DNA of 64,000 nt, taken from NCBI RefSeq assembly GCF_901000735.1, contig NC_081550.1, forward strand, positions 14,798,393 through 14,862,392, given 5' to 3'. This document shows, piece after piece, positions 1 through 11,476 of the stretch. Position numbers and translations under genes: made by a program. This DNA comes from Corylus avellana (taxonomy: Eukaryota > Streptophyta > Magnoliopsida > Fagales > Betulaceae). A model generated the notes under the pieces. That model was not told the DNA's origin. It did no database searches and was given only the letters and a program-made list of their open reading frames with translations. Position 1 is the first letter of the stretch. Each line of letters starts with the position of its first letter.

Positions 1-498
1 TCGTATTTGAAGTTTACCCACACTGATTTCCCTCCGATGATCAATTCTCTGCCCCGTTCAAGTGGTTTTGTAATGTCAATACGAACACGTATCCTCAAAA
101 ATCTTCCCCAGCCTACTCCATCGGCTTCCGCATCCACTTCTTCAAGGACCCCCAAAGTCTCTCCAATCTTGGCACCCACAGCTCGAGACATGCAATGCAG
201 TGGCATATCATGGATTTGGATCCAGACCGGCGTATGAGTGAAATCCAACTGTGAGGGTTGGACATGCCCTTCTAGTTCGTTTAAGATCATAATCTGACGT
301 TCGTAGGCCCAAGGGCGACCCTCCATGACTCTCTTCTTTTCCTCCTCATCAGAGAATTCGAAAATCCATAGATTGTTTTGAATTTCTTTGAAGGAGATTT
401 GCTTCGTGGTACGCCATAATCGTGATATGGCCTTCCGAAAGGCTTCTTTGTTGATCATCCTATCAGTCCACACTCGCCCCACCAAACATTTCACACCC
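1..498 (-). pseudogene. DUF4283 / zinc-knuckle protein fragment (LINE-associated)
   Basis: Reading the minus strand from 498 down to 1 gives about 165 codons without a stop. The translation begins near CLVGRVWTDRMINKEAF, continues through LWIFEFSDEEEKKRVMEGRPW and HTPVWIQIHDMP, and ends near LIIGGKSVWVNFKYE. This is the arrangement of the plant DUF4283 domain followed by the start of the CCHC_4-type region, found in ORF1-like proteins of plant LINEs and in host proteins derived from them. The family is thought to bind nucleic acid. Both ends are missing: the N terminus lies in the assembly gap and the C terminus runs off the window, so intactness cannot be judged. Call made from conserved WIQIHDMP-type and RPW motifs; host gene or retroelement cannot be separated. 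Confidence 0.72.
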
Positions 499-598
499 NN
501 NNNNNNNNNNNNNNNNNNNNNNNNNNNNNNNNNNNNNNNNNNNNNNNNNNNNNNNNNNNNNNNNNNNNNNNNNNNNNNNNNNNNNNNNNNNNNNNNNN
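499..598. other. Assembly gap (100 N)
   Basis: Exactly 100 N, a conventional placeholder for unknown length. It separates the DUF4283 fragment from the 62-bp tandem array. Confidence 0.99.
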
Positions 599-599
599 A

Positions 600-1480
600 T
601 AATGCACAACAACTTCGATCATGATATGATCAAATGATCGATCAAACTTGAAACAATTGAAATTGAATGTTTGATCAGACATCCAATTGGTCCTACCTAG
701 TGCATTCGTTCGATCGATCGTGATAAGATCAAATGATCGAACAAAATTCAAACAAATTAAATGTTCGATCAAACATTGAATTGAACTCTAAGCATTTTAT
801 ATTATATTAGTGCATTACTTAAATTGATCGGGATACAATCAATAAAACTTGACATGATTGAAGGTTTAATCAAACATCTGATAAAATCAATTCCGATCGA
901 TACTATTACATATTAGTTTGATCGATCGTAATGGGATCAAATGTTCGATCAAACTTCCAATCGATCATAATGAATTAGTTCGATTGTTCGTGATATGATT
1001 AAATGATCGATCAAACATCCGATCGATCCTAATGAATTAATTCGATTGATCGCGATATGATTAAATGATTGATCAAGCATCCGATCGATCATAATGAATT
1101 AGTTCGATTGATCGCGATATGATTAAATGATTGATCAAACATCTGATCGATCCTAATGAATTAGTTCGATTGATCGCGATATGATTAAATGATAGATCAA
1201 ACATCCGATCGATCCTAATTCATTAATTCGATTGATCGTAATAAGATTAAATGATTGATCAAACATCCGATCGATCATAATGAATTAGTTCGATTTATCG
1301 CGATAGGATCAATTGTTCGATCAAACATCTGATCGATCATAATGAATTAGTTCGATTGATCGTGATATAATCAAATGTCCGATCGATCCTACTAAATTAG
1401 TTCGATTGACTATGGTATGATCAATTGATAAATCAAACTGGATATAATTGAAGGTTCAATCGAACATTCAATTGAACTGT
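600..1480. repeat. 62-bp tandem array rich in GATCGATC
   Basis: From about 910 to 1410 the phrase GAATTAGTTCGATTGATCG recurs at 972, 1034, 1096, 1158, 1220, 1282 and 1344, an exact 62-bp period. Each unit holds GATATGATTAAATGATTGAT and CATCCGATCGATC. The flanks (600-900 and 1410-1480) hold more diverged copies with the same GATCAAATGATCGATCAAAC core. A minisatellite or small satellite array; the left edge is lost in the gap. No coding capacity seen. Confidence 0.88.
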
Positions 1481-1713
1481 TAGCTTTTTATATTATCTTA
1501 GTGCCTTAGTTATATTGATCTTATATTACCTTTGGATTTTGTATTATTTTATAATTAATTATAAGATAAATATCAACTTAATGATCTTTATCATAAAAAT
1601 TTATTAAACAAAAATTTTTAGTTAATATTATAATAATAAAAACATATAATAAGAGACAAATTTAAAATAAATAAATTAAAAAAATTAAAAAATTGGAAGT
1701 ATATTTTTTGTTT

Positions 1714-2277
1714 GGAAAAAATATAAAAAAAGCCACCAAAAGTACCAGTCGTTTGCAATATAACCCTCAAATGTTCAAAAGATACTAAAGTAGCCTCCCA
1801 AACTACCAAATTGTATAAAAATGCCACTTATTTTGAATATTCCTAGAATACCCCTATTATTTTAACAAATAAATAATAAAATAATTGAAAAAAGAACGAA
1901 ACAATTTTTTAAAAAGTACAAGAAAACCAATGGGTGACTAAAAACAAAAAAAGAAAATGTTTTTTGGAATAAATAATAAATAATTAATCACTGTAGTTTG
2001 CCTAAATTACAAATTGCTTCATATCGTATTAAAGTAAAATTAAAGGTACAAAATTTGACTTCAAGGAATAAACTGTTTATTTTTTAAAAATATCTAAAGA
2101 ACCGTACATTTGATTTTACTTTGTTAAAAGAATAGGGGTATTATAGAAATATAACAAAATAAGTAGACTTTTTGATACAATTTGGTAGTTTGACAAGCTA
2201 CTTTAGTCCGTTATGAACATTGAAGGACTATATGACAAACGGCTCGTAGTTTGGAGGGTTTTTATTTATATTTTTCT
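1714..2277. mobile_element. Non-autonomous DNA element with ~145-bp terminal inverted repeats
   Basis: The left arm (about 1714-1860) and the reverse complement of the right arm (about 2130-2277) align over their length: both contain CAAACTACCAAATTGTAT, GACTAAAGTAGC or ACTAAAGTAGC, and AATACCCCTATT. The roughly 270-bp centre is AT-rich without an ORF. Long TIRs without coding capacity suggest a Mutator-like or foldback MITE. Exact termini and target duplication could not be fixed because the flanks are homopolymer-rich. Confidence 0.68.
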
Positions 2278-2341
2278 CTTTTATTTTTTTTGTAAATAAA
2301 ATACCCCAAATATTTAGCTGCACAAAATAGTTTACCAATAG

Positions 2342-2563
2342 ATGGCGGTAAACTGGTGCGGGGGTTCTAAAATTTTCGGAACAAATTTTTCACCAAATCC
2401 TACACCTCCCGCCAATCGTCTCTCACTCTCACTCTCTCCCTCCCTCTCTCTCTCTCACTCACTCCACGCCAGTTTCTCTCTCTCCGACAGCTGTTTCCGG
2501 CGCACCTCTCTCACTGCCAGCTCTCACTTCGGCGAACTCAACGCTCTCTTGTGGCTCTCTCAG
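2342..2563 (+). other. Possible transcript leader / first exon of an unidentified gene
   Basis: A locally GC-richer stretch with long CT tracts, as in plant 5' leaders, ends in CTCTCAG followed by GTATGAG, a good splice donor at 2564. It is also open from an ATG at 2342, but the product is mostly Ser/Leu/Pro translated from the CT tract and matches nothing I know. No following exon could be found before the CACTA element, so any gene here is broken or the similarity to a leader is chance. Confidence 0.3.
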
Positions 2564-3711
2564 GTATGAGTTTCTCCTAAACCCTTGCAAACCTTAAATG
2601 CCTCTCAATCACTCAAATAGTATCCATGAATTGTGATTTGAAGAAATTAAGTATTTGGGTACTTCCTCTCTTCTTCTCTTTCTATTTTTTCCCTATAGAA
2701 CTGATTGGTTTCATTCAAAAACTGCCATGGACCCGTAAATTCTTCTAAATTTGGCTAAATGAGTGATTAGTGGAAGGAAATATGAGAGAGCTTTTAATGG
2801 GAGCCAGGAATTTAAGACTTGTATTTCATTCCAATTCCAAATATGGGTAAACCTGTTTCTTTTATTTCCATTTTATTAAAAAAAAAAAAAAAAAAAACTA
2901 ATTTTTAATGGATTGCCACACACATTAGCATCATTTATTAAAAGAAATGCTAAATTACAGATTACTTACTTAAGAAACATAATTAATATACTACATATAT
3001 AAAAACGAGTTATTGCATATAGACACAACATATGAGATTCTGAGATATTAAAGGCTCAGTAGGATTCATGAAAGAAAAAAGAAGAAGAGAAGTTTGGTAG
3101 GTTGAGGTACGGTTAGGCCCCTCTTAATTAATTTTCCAACAGGGAGAGGCTTTGGACATGCCCAAATATGGGTGCCACATTTGACATTTGGTTGCCCACT
3201 TGCCCCCCGATGTCTCTTTTTTTTTGCCTATATATATACACTCATTAAGTTTCACAAGGAAAATTAAATAAAAATAATGGCTCTATAGGGAAAAAATAGA
3301 AATATTAATATTTCATGTGTTGGGCCTAAATGAGTGATTAGTGGGCAATTTAATATAGGTAAAAAGGGGGCTCTTGATAGAGTAGAGGTAGAGCTAATTG
3401 CAAGGCAAAATGGATGTCATAGCAAAGAGAAATGATGGGCAAAATAATGACATGGTTGGTGCAGAAAAGCACAAAGCTTCAAATCCAAGCATCAAATCTA
3501 TAGTGATTGTAGCTAGCTATATATATATATATATATATGGTTCCTTGATATGATAGAAAGCCTTGTATTTTCCTCATCCCTCATCTTGATAATTTAGCAA
3601 AGAAAGAGAAAGAAATGAGCGTTGGCCTTGACTCATCTTGAGCTTTCAAACTTCCAAGTGATGAGAGATTGAAAGCATTGTTAAAAGCTGGAAATCCTGA
3701 TCATCACAAGC

Positions 3712-3742
<31 letters not shown>

Positions 3743-3957
3743 ACAATAAATTCAGGTTTCCGTGTTCCCAAACTCCCATCACCAATGCATGCATATGACA
3801 AAGATAATGACAGTAGCTTCCTACCCTCCTATATTTATGCCCTCCCCCGTTTATGCCTAGGCACATGCTCCCTTTTCAGAACATGTCCTATTTCAAGTTT
3901 ACATGAAATACAGGCTACAATGAAGTTTGTTCCTTCTGTTTTTATGGCATTGAACGC
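2564..3957. other. Intergenic region with simple repeats
   Basis: No convincing gene. It contains a poly-A run (about 2878-2897), a TA microsatellite (about 3517-3537) and an AG microsatellite (3715-3742). A TATATATA stretch near 3228 has no ORF downstream. Confidence 0.6.
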
Positions 3958-4195
3958 CTATCTGCGATCAATCGCATCAGGCCTGCGATCGATCGCAGAG
4001 TACTCTGATTCTCATTTTGAGCTTCTAATACTGCGATCGATCCTGCGATCGATCGCAAATTAGTCTGATTCTCACCTTCAGCTACTGATCCTGCTCGATC
4101 GATCGATTACAGTTTGCTCTGATTCTCACCTTGAGCTTCTGGTACTGCGATCGATCCTCGATCGCACGTGACCTGCGCTCGATCCCCTAAGGACA
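3958..4195. repeat. Degenerate array of GCGATCGATCGC palindromes
   Basis: About four imperfect repeats combine a self-complementary CTGCGATCGATCGCAG-type core with the spacer TCTGATTCTCACCTTGAGCT. The same palindrome dominates an array at 12407-12630 on the other side of the CACTA genes, so this may be an internal or subterminal repeat of that element. Confidence 0.65.
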
Positions 4196-4811
4196 AGCTT
4201 TAACATATATAAACACATATAATCTTTTGTGGTTCCATTAAACCTCTCTTCTTCTCTTGTGGTTGTATTAAACCTTGCTTCTTCTCTTATTATTACTTTT
4301 AGATTAGTATTAAGTCTTATTCTTATATTAGGATTATGTTATTAATTTTCTACTTCACATCTACTTCTGTTATCAAAGTTGGTATGGATTATGATTGTAT
4401 TGTCTTTTCTATTTAAGTTCAATAAGGAAGCAGCACAGTAAACTTGAAACAAGACAACATTCTATAATAAATATCAAACCTAACAACAATACTAAAAAAT
4501 GTAAAACTGTCATTGAGCTAAACTAGTAAATAAATTACAAATAGAAATTTGTTCTAAACTAGTAACCCACTTCTAGAATATTTTGTTAGGTAACATCGCA
4601 TTGAGTTAGCATCATTTCGTGTATATTTGTTCTAAACTAGTAACCCACTTTTAGAATTCTCTCATTACCCATGCTCTTTTTAAACTTTCCTTCCCTTAAT
4701 ATTTGAGAACAGACCTCCTATTTAATTATATTAATTGTTAAGAATCTGATCTTCTAATTCCCTTGTGTGCGTACATGTACGTAACGAATAACTTCTAATA
4801 GGGACATCAAT
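4196..4811. other. AT-rich region before the CACTA transposase
   Basis: No gene recognised. A short direct repeat, TTGTTCTAAACTAGTAACCC, occurs at about 4550 and 4628. I searched here for the expected 5' CACTA terminus (CACTACAAGAAA) and did not find it. Confidence 0.45.
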
Positions 4812-7800
4812 ATGGATAGGAGTTGGATGCGGGAAAGTACTCGATGTTCAGAGCGATTTCAAAAAGGTGTGGAAGAATTCATGGGAATGGTAGTTAAATC
4901 AGTTGATTCAAGTGATATGACAAAGTGTCCATGCCGAGATTGTGCGAATCGATATTATTCTCATATTAGCGAGGTGAAGGGTCACTTGTATATGAATGGA
5001 TTTACTCTGACATACACTCGATGGATATTTCACGGGGAAAAAGATCATTTTAGGGAAAACACTTCTACAAACATGCACACACATACAAGTGAAATGATGG
5101 AGGAGGTTGATGCAGTTGAAGAATTGTTAGACAATGTATGTATGGGGACATTTGTTGATGCTAACATCGGAGAATCCTCTACTTCAGAGGGCCCCACAAC
5201 TGATAATCACGAGCAAACAAGCTCCTTCTACCAATTTTGGAAAGATGGTTTATGAGAACTTTATCCAGGCTGCAAAAAATTTACACAAATTGCTTTTGTA
5301 CTGAAGATGCTTCATATAAAGGCGTTCTGCAACATGAGTAACAAGGCGTTTGATATGATGATTGACTTGATAAAGACGGCCCTCCCAGATGGAGAGACAT
5401 TGCCACGCTCGTATAGAGAAGCAATACAGTTTAGGCGACACTTGAGATTCGGTTACGATAAGATATACGCATGCAAGAATGGTTGTGTGCTTTTTTGGAA
5501 AGAACATGTAGACAAAGTGGTATGCCCAAAGTGCAACAATTCAAGATGGATTGATGGTAAAGGCAGAAAAAGTAATATTCCTCAAAAGGTCTTACGATAT
5601 TTCTCAATAAAATCGAGGTTACAACGGTTGTTTATGACAAAAGAAATAGCCAAGGAAATGCGGTGGCACAAAGAAAGTCGAGAAGATGATGGCAATACTC
5701 TCAGACACCCTGCCGATTCTATTGTATGGAAAGAGTTTGATAAAAGACATGAGTGGTTTGCAAGTGATTCCTGCAACCCACAACGTGCGACTTGGTTTAG
5801 CAAGTGATGGTTTCAACCCATATGGTAATATGAGTACAACATATAGCATATGGGCAGTAATGTTAACGGTGTACAATCTCCCTTCGTGGATGTGTATGAA
5901 GAGTCCAAATTTGATGTTGCCCCTTATTATCCCAGGGCCTTTAGATCATGGAAAGAATATTGATGTATATTTGCGGCCATTGGTTGATAACTTGAAAGAT
6001 TTATGGAATGAAGGCATATGCGTGTACAATGCATCAAAGAAAGAGACATTTCACTTACATGCGACATTACTATGGACTATAAATGATTTTTCCGCATATG
6101 AAAAATTATCTGGGTGATCTACAATTGAAAATCTTGCATGTCCAGTATGTAATAAGGATACATTGTTCAGGTATTTGAAGTATGGGCATAAGGTGTGCTT
6201 CATGTGTCATCGTCGGTGGCTTCCTCAAGAGCATCCATGGCGCAAAAGAGGAGATTTGTTCGATGGTACAGAGGAGCATAGATTGGAACCTGAAGAATTG
6301 TCTGCAAGTCAATTGTTGAAACAACTAAGGGATGCTGAGGGTTTACAATTTGGAAAAACAAGCGGGAGAAAGTGAAAGTACACAGATGTTGTGTTGAATT
6401 GGAAGAAGAGAAGTATTTTCTTTGAGTTGCCTTACTGGTCAAGCTTGAAACTACGTCATAATTTAGATGTTGAGAAAAACATATGTGAAAGTATCTTAGG
6501 TACGTTGATGAATATTGATGGGAAGACCAAGGACACAGTCAAGGCATGAAGAGATTTATAGTTGATGGGTATACGTAAAGAATTGCATGTGCAGCCAAAT
6601 GGTGAAACTTATAAGATGCCACTTGCGAAGTACACCTTGACAAGAGATGAGAAGAAGAGTTTATGTGAGTGGTTGAAAGGTGTTAAATTTCCTGATGGGT
6701 ATGCATCTAACATTGGTCGATGTGTGAACAAGCTTCCTGGTAAAATTTCGGGTATGAAAAACCACGATTGTCATGTCTTCTTACAGCGCTTGCTTCCTGT
6801 TGCAATTCAAAATTTCTCTACGTCGGAAATACGAACAACATTGACCAAATTTAGTACCTTTTTTACGCAGTTATGTGCACGGACGTTGAAAGTTTATATC
6901 CTGAAACAAATGAAAGTCGACATTGTAATAATTTTATGCAAAATGGAAAAAATATTTTCACCAGCTTTTTTTGATGTTATGATCCATCTAGCACTTCATT
7001 TACCTCGGGAGGCCGAGCTTGCCGGTCCAGTACAAAACCGTTGGATGTATCCGTTAGAACTTGGAAGATATAAGAAGTGGACGTGTAACAAAGCACGTCC
7101 AGAGGGGTCTATTGTCGAGTGTTACCTAGCTGAGGAGAGCTTGACCTTCTGTTCCAGGTATCTTCGGGGGATTGAGACAAGATGGAATCGTGAACGGAGA
7201 AATGTTGACGTTGATGTTGTAGAAATGAGCCAGTGCTTGGAAGTGTTCTCCTAACGAGTTCGGCTGTTAGGAGCAGCTAAATTAGTAACACTGGATGCTA
7301 ATGATTTTGGTAGGGCACAATGGTATGTGCTTACCAACTGTAACGAAACGGCCTCAGATTTGGAGTAAGTTTAGTAATGGTCTTTGTGTTTTACCTGTTA
7401 CGATATGTTATAATTGTAGGGTTGATGATCATTTACCAATACGTTTATTTTTCATGCAGTGAACATTATAATATGATCAAAAGAGAAGGTGGCCGTGACA
7501 TTGATAAAAGGCATGAGGCTAACTTTGAACGTTGGTTCCATAAACGTTTATACAATAGTGGGCGTACTGCAGACAATGGCTCAAAACAATTATATGATCT
7601 TGCATGTGGGCCTGATCGTCATGTTAGATCGTATAGAGGTTGCATTGTCAATGGGGTTAGGTACCACACGAAAGAATGTGCAGAAACTCGAACTACCCAG
7701 AACAGTGGTGTTTCTGTTTTAGGTGAGGACGAAACCTCAATAACGGAGTATTATGGTGAGTTAAAAAATATTTTAGAGTTACGTTACCCTGGCCAAAATC

Positions 7801-8321
7801 TCGTGTACTTGTTTGAGTGCGATTGGTGGGACACTGGGAGTGCAACAGGAGTATGAATGGACCAAGGCTTCACGATTTTGAATACTTCTCGTAAATGGTG
7901 TGAATCCGACCCGTTCATCTTAGCATGTCAAGCTTAGCAAGTGTTTTACTTGGATGATCCCAAATTGGGTGGTAATTGGAAAGTGGTGCAGAAGTGGATC
8001 AATAGAGACATCTATGATATTCCAATAGTACAAAAGGGAGATAATACAGAAGATGACCAAAGACTCAGTGATGACGTATACCAAGAAGGTGAATGTGTTG
8101 AGGGTAATATGGTCTTTGTTGATGAAGCAAATGTTGAAGCTTCCACTCAATTACGTAAAGATGATGCGACAATAGCAATTGATGAATTATATATTCAACT
8201 TGATGCAAGCATGTTTGCCAACGATAACTTGCCGGACGAGGACCATGATACAAACTTTGATGAGGAAGAGGAGTTATGTAGCAACAACGATATAGACTTT
8301 GAACACGAAGAGGACTCTTAA
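4812..8321 (+). pseudogene. CACTA transposase (tnp2 family), disrupted
   Basis: Domains occur in the standard order. A transposase-associated domain (4812-5255) has CPCRDCANR and the GFTLTYTRWIFHGE segment. The tnp2 domain (about 5307-6540) has LASDGFNPYGNMSTTYS and IPGPLDHGKNIDVYL. A DUF4218 region (about 6690-7254) has HLPREAELAGPVQNRWMYP. A DUF4216 region (about 7560-8010) has KWCESDPFILACQA and VFYLDDPKLGGNW. The family cuts and pastes CACTA elements. The frame is broken by a stop after codon 147, a shift near 5770 between RHEW and VIPATHN, and several TGA/TAG codons (for example near 6115 and 6373), consistent with G-to-A and C-to-T decay. Not functional; the family assignment is firm. 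Confidence 0.9.
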
Positions 8322-8452
8322 CACAAACAATCATCTTCAAGTAACAGTGATATAGATTTTGAATATGAATCTGATAATGAAATGTGATGAACATAAGCTC
8401 ACATTTGGTGTAAGTACAAAGTGTATTAGCATATTTAATGAAGTTGATGCTT

Positions 8453-8485
<33 letters not shown>

Positions 8486-8613
8486 TGGGGTGTTTTTTTT
8501 TTTTACTAGCATGATTATTGTATGTTTGTCAAAAATATTGAACATGCTATATGGTTATAATTTGACTAATATAATTTTGTGGTTTTTGACTTGTTAGTAG
8601 ATTGATCATAACA

Positions 8614-10562
8614 ATGACAACAACAGGACGCAAACGTGTTTCAGCAGCACAAGGCCGAGGCGAAGGTCAAGGTTGGGGCCTTATTGACGAGTATGAGAGT
8701 CCGACTCTCAATTCAGGGTTTGGTGATACAAATATGCAAGTGTCGCCCTCGCCCCCCCTCCTCCTCGAGTCAGTGGATGAGCATCATTCGCACGAGTCTA
8801 ATAATCCTATTCACTCAGTGGCAGGATTGGATTCACAGGGAGCCGCCCCTACTGCATCTTGTAAGTTCATGAATTATATGTTTATGAAATGTTATTTTTG
8901 TATTATTTTGGTTTGTTATAGACATTTGACAATATACTTTTCCAAATATAACTTACTACGTTACCATGTTTTGCATAACAGCTGCCACGTCTGTCAAAAG
9001 TGTAAGGGGTAAGGCCAAGTGTAAGAAGTTGAGTGACCATGTGCTTAAGAATGGTCCCATAGTGCTAAACATCCCAAATAGACACCGGGCACCTGTAGGC
9101 GAGAATGCATCATGGTTTGCAAGCAAGATTGGGGAGATTATTCGTAACATGTGCGAACTCCATCACGATGAATGGAAAAAGGTCCCAGCTGAGGAAAAGA
9201 GCAAATTGTTATTTCATGTTCAGGTATGAATATCAATGTAATGTTTAATAATATGTTTCGTATGAAAAAATAATGTGACACATTTTTTACCATTGTTTTC
9301 TTATCTATTATGTATCAGTCAAACTTCGCACTGAATATGGAACGATACGAGCACATCAAAGCTGTTGAACATAAATTGAGTCGTGCATATACTAGGCTTT
9401 GTTCGAACTTGTATAGGGACCATTACAAGAAATATTTTGACGGCATTGATAAAGATGATGATGAGGGGATTGCCAAGGCTGAGGTTATTGGGAGGGAAAA
9501 CGTGCTAGCAGGGTATGGTCCTGAATAGTGGAACCTAATATGTGACTCATTTGATGACGGTAAATGGAAGGTAAATATATATTATTATGCTGATTAGAAA
9601 ATTCAGATTGATATAATTTGCATGCACTTGAAGACATTTTATGAATAATTGTGTTTTTTTTTTTCCTCCAAATTTCATAGAAAAAGTGTGAATGAAATAT
9701 AAAAAACAGAAGCAAATTGGAAACAAAGCACACAGCTGGGACTTGTTCATTTGTCAACGTCATTTACAAAAAGGTAAGTATCTCGTACCATAATTTAATG
9801 AAAGTAACATTATTTAGTGTAAACTTTGATTATATGTATTATGTGTAGGAACAAGAAACAAAAGTAAAGCCCAATCCTATTGAACTATATGAGGCTACCC
9901 ATACAAGAAAAAAGGATAAACAGTTTGTGAACGACAAATGCAAAAGTCTATATGTAAGTAACTGTTTACGCTCTGATCATTAAATTGATTAGTGAAGAAC
10001 ATGAATAGTAAACTTGCATGAAGTATATATTAAACTAAGGCCAACTATGACTTGTGCAGCTTCAAATGCAAGAATTAACAACCAGTGAAGCCTTAGAGGA
10101 AGGCAATGTGGAAGGAACAAGTGTGGATGACCGAATGCAAGAAATAGTCACACAAGTACTAGGGGGCCGACGAGTTGGGCACGTTAGAGGAATGGGATGC
10201 GGTCTTATTCCTACCCCTTTAAGTATTTCATCTCAAGCGTTCACCCATTTCAACAACCACAACGAGTGTAGGAAAAGACAAGAAGATACTTAAAGCGAGC
10301 TTCAACAGACTAGAATCGAACTTCATCAGTACAAGAAGAATTTGCAAGCCAACGTTGAGGAAACGAACAAATTGAAAGCCACTGTTGAGTTCTTAATGTC
10401 ACGTATTGGAGGGTTAGTGAAACTCTACCTATGCATTAATTTTACAAAAACACACATACTAAGTAATCGTTAAAAAGCTTATTGATCATTATATGAAATT
10501 TTATTCTTCTTAGGTCTGGAAGGAGCTTGCTTGGAGGTGCATCAAGTGAAGCCAACAATTGA
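8614..10562 (+). pseudogene. Second CACTA gene, Transposase_24-like (tnpA-type)
   Basis: The start at 8614 (MTTTGRKRVSAAQGRG) is followed by exons at about 8614-8862, 8982-9224, 9319-9570, 9682-9771, 9849-9954, 10060-10408 and 10516-10562, most with GT/AG borders. Recognisable segments are NIPNRHRAPVGENASWFASK, the RLCSNLYRDHYKKYFD block, HSWDLFICQRHLQK, IELYEATHTRKK, and a C-terminal coiled coil ending in SLLGGASSEANN and a stop. This order matches the plant Transposase_24 family, the companion gene of CACTA transposases, thought to bind subterminal repeats. In-frame stops (after GYGPE near 9526 and after RKRQEDT near 10291) make it a pseudogene. Confidence 0.8.
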
Positions 10563-11047
10563 GGGAGCTTTGGAATAACCATTTATTTAGGATGTACTTT
10601 TTGATAGCATCTATTTGAGATATATTTTTTGATACTATGTATTTGGATAGTTGTTGGTACTTTCTATTTGCTAATGTGTATTTGACTATTTGTTGATCGT
10701 GATCTGTTTGATAATGTATATTTGTTGGTACTTTTTATTTGGTTTATATTATGTTAAGATATTCGCAAAATTTTTGGTTCAATAACTTTTGAGTTAGTAA
10801 ATCTCCCTTGACATGGTTATCAAGGTTAAAGAACTTTGAGTAAACAATGCAAGGGAGTAATAATATCTTTCTAAATTTTATTTTTAAGTGTATGCAGGAT
10901 GACAAGAGTACAAGAAAGTTAAACCATCCAAGCAGGTTCTCACTTTAATATATTTCATGAAGAAACACATTTTTAGTATCTCTTTATCTATTATGTTGGG
11001 TTTCATTCTCATTGTCTTTGATATTATATATTGGTTCATTGTGGTAG
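10563..11047 (+). other. Region between tnp gene 2 and captured exons
   Basis: 10563-10760 is a degenerate run of TTTGATA/TTGTTGGTACTTT phrases, probably the 3' end of the second transposon gene. At 10898-10935 an AG-preceded, GT-followed 38-nt segment could be another captured exon (reading QEYKKVKPSKQ if spliced to 11048), but I cannot assign it. Confidence 0.35.
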
Positions 11048-11095
11048 ATTACTCAAATTGCTTATGAGGATGAATTGGCAAGGAAGAGGATGCAA
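11048..11095 (+). pseudogene. Captured exon of an ATAD3-type AAA ATPase
   Basis: After a GTGGTAG acceptor, 16 codons read ITQIAYEDELARKRMQ. The string YEDELARKRMQ is characteristic of the N-terminal coiled-coil (DUF3523) region of plant ATAD3-like mitochondrial AAA ATPases. The exon should end CAG/GTAAGT; here it reads CAA/ATAAGT, two G-to-A changes that destroy the donor. It lies inside the CACTA element, upstream of phosphofructokinase exons from an unrelated gene. One short exon, so the match is suggestive rather than proven. Confidence 0.55.
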
Positions 11096-11173
11096 ATAAG
11101 TACTTTATTTTGGGTTCTGGAATTTTGCTGCCCATGGATTGTAAAACATATATTTAATAGTTTTCTCCCTTGG

Positions 11174-11224
11174 CAGGTTTGGTTAATGGGGCAGTTCTCA
11201 CATATTTTTTATGATTTTGATGAG
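11174..11224 (+). other. Unassigned candidate exon between captured fragments
   Basis: A CTTGGCAG acceptor is followed by an open segment (VWLMGQFSHIFYDFDE) and a GAG/GTTAGT donor. The borders look real, and the neighbours on both sides are captured exons, but I do not recognise the peptide. Confidence 0.3.
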
Positions 11225-11476
11225 GTTAGTCATTTTGAGTTACGTTTCTTGTGGGCATTTAGATTAGTTTGATTATTTCATACATTAATTGATTCATCAA
11301 ACAATGTTGTTGTGTACTTAAACATAAATGCAATGTTTCTTATAGAGGTACTCTACGTGCATTTTACTTGCCCATGCATGGAGTTATGTTTCTCCGGATA
11401 AGTTTTCCTGCTGAATTCTTTTAGTGTTGGTTTCTTCATAGTGAACTTTTTTTTTTGGCCTCAATCTTGTTATTAG

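Noticed and set aside
2342..2569. 75-codon plus-strand ORF as a protein gene
   Set aside because: Mostly Ser/Leu translated from a CT-rich tract; better explained as a leader or low-complexity DNA.
3225..3300. TATA-like stretch followed by ATG near 3276 as a promoter
   Set aside because: The ATG opens only a few codons (stop TAG after ATGGCTCTA), and no gene follows.
8065..8394. Minus-strand ORF over the CACTA transposase end
   Set aside because: Antisense shadow of the Asp/Glu-rich tail of the transposase region.
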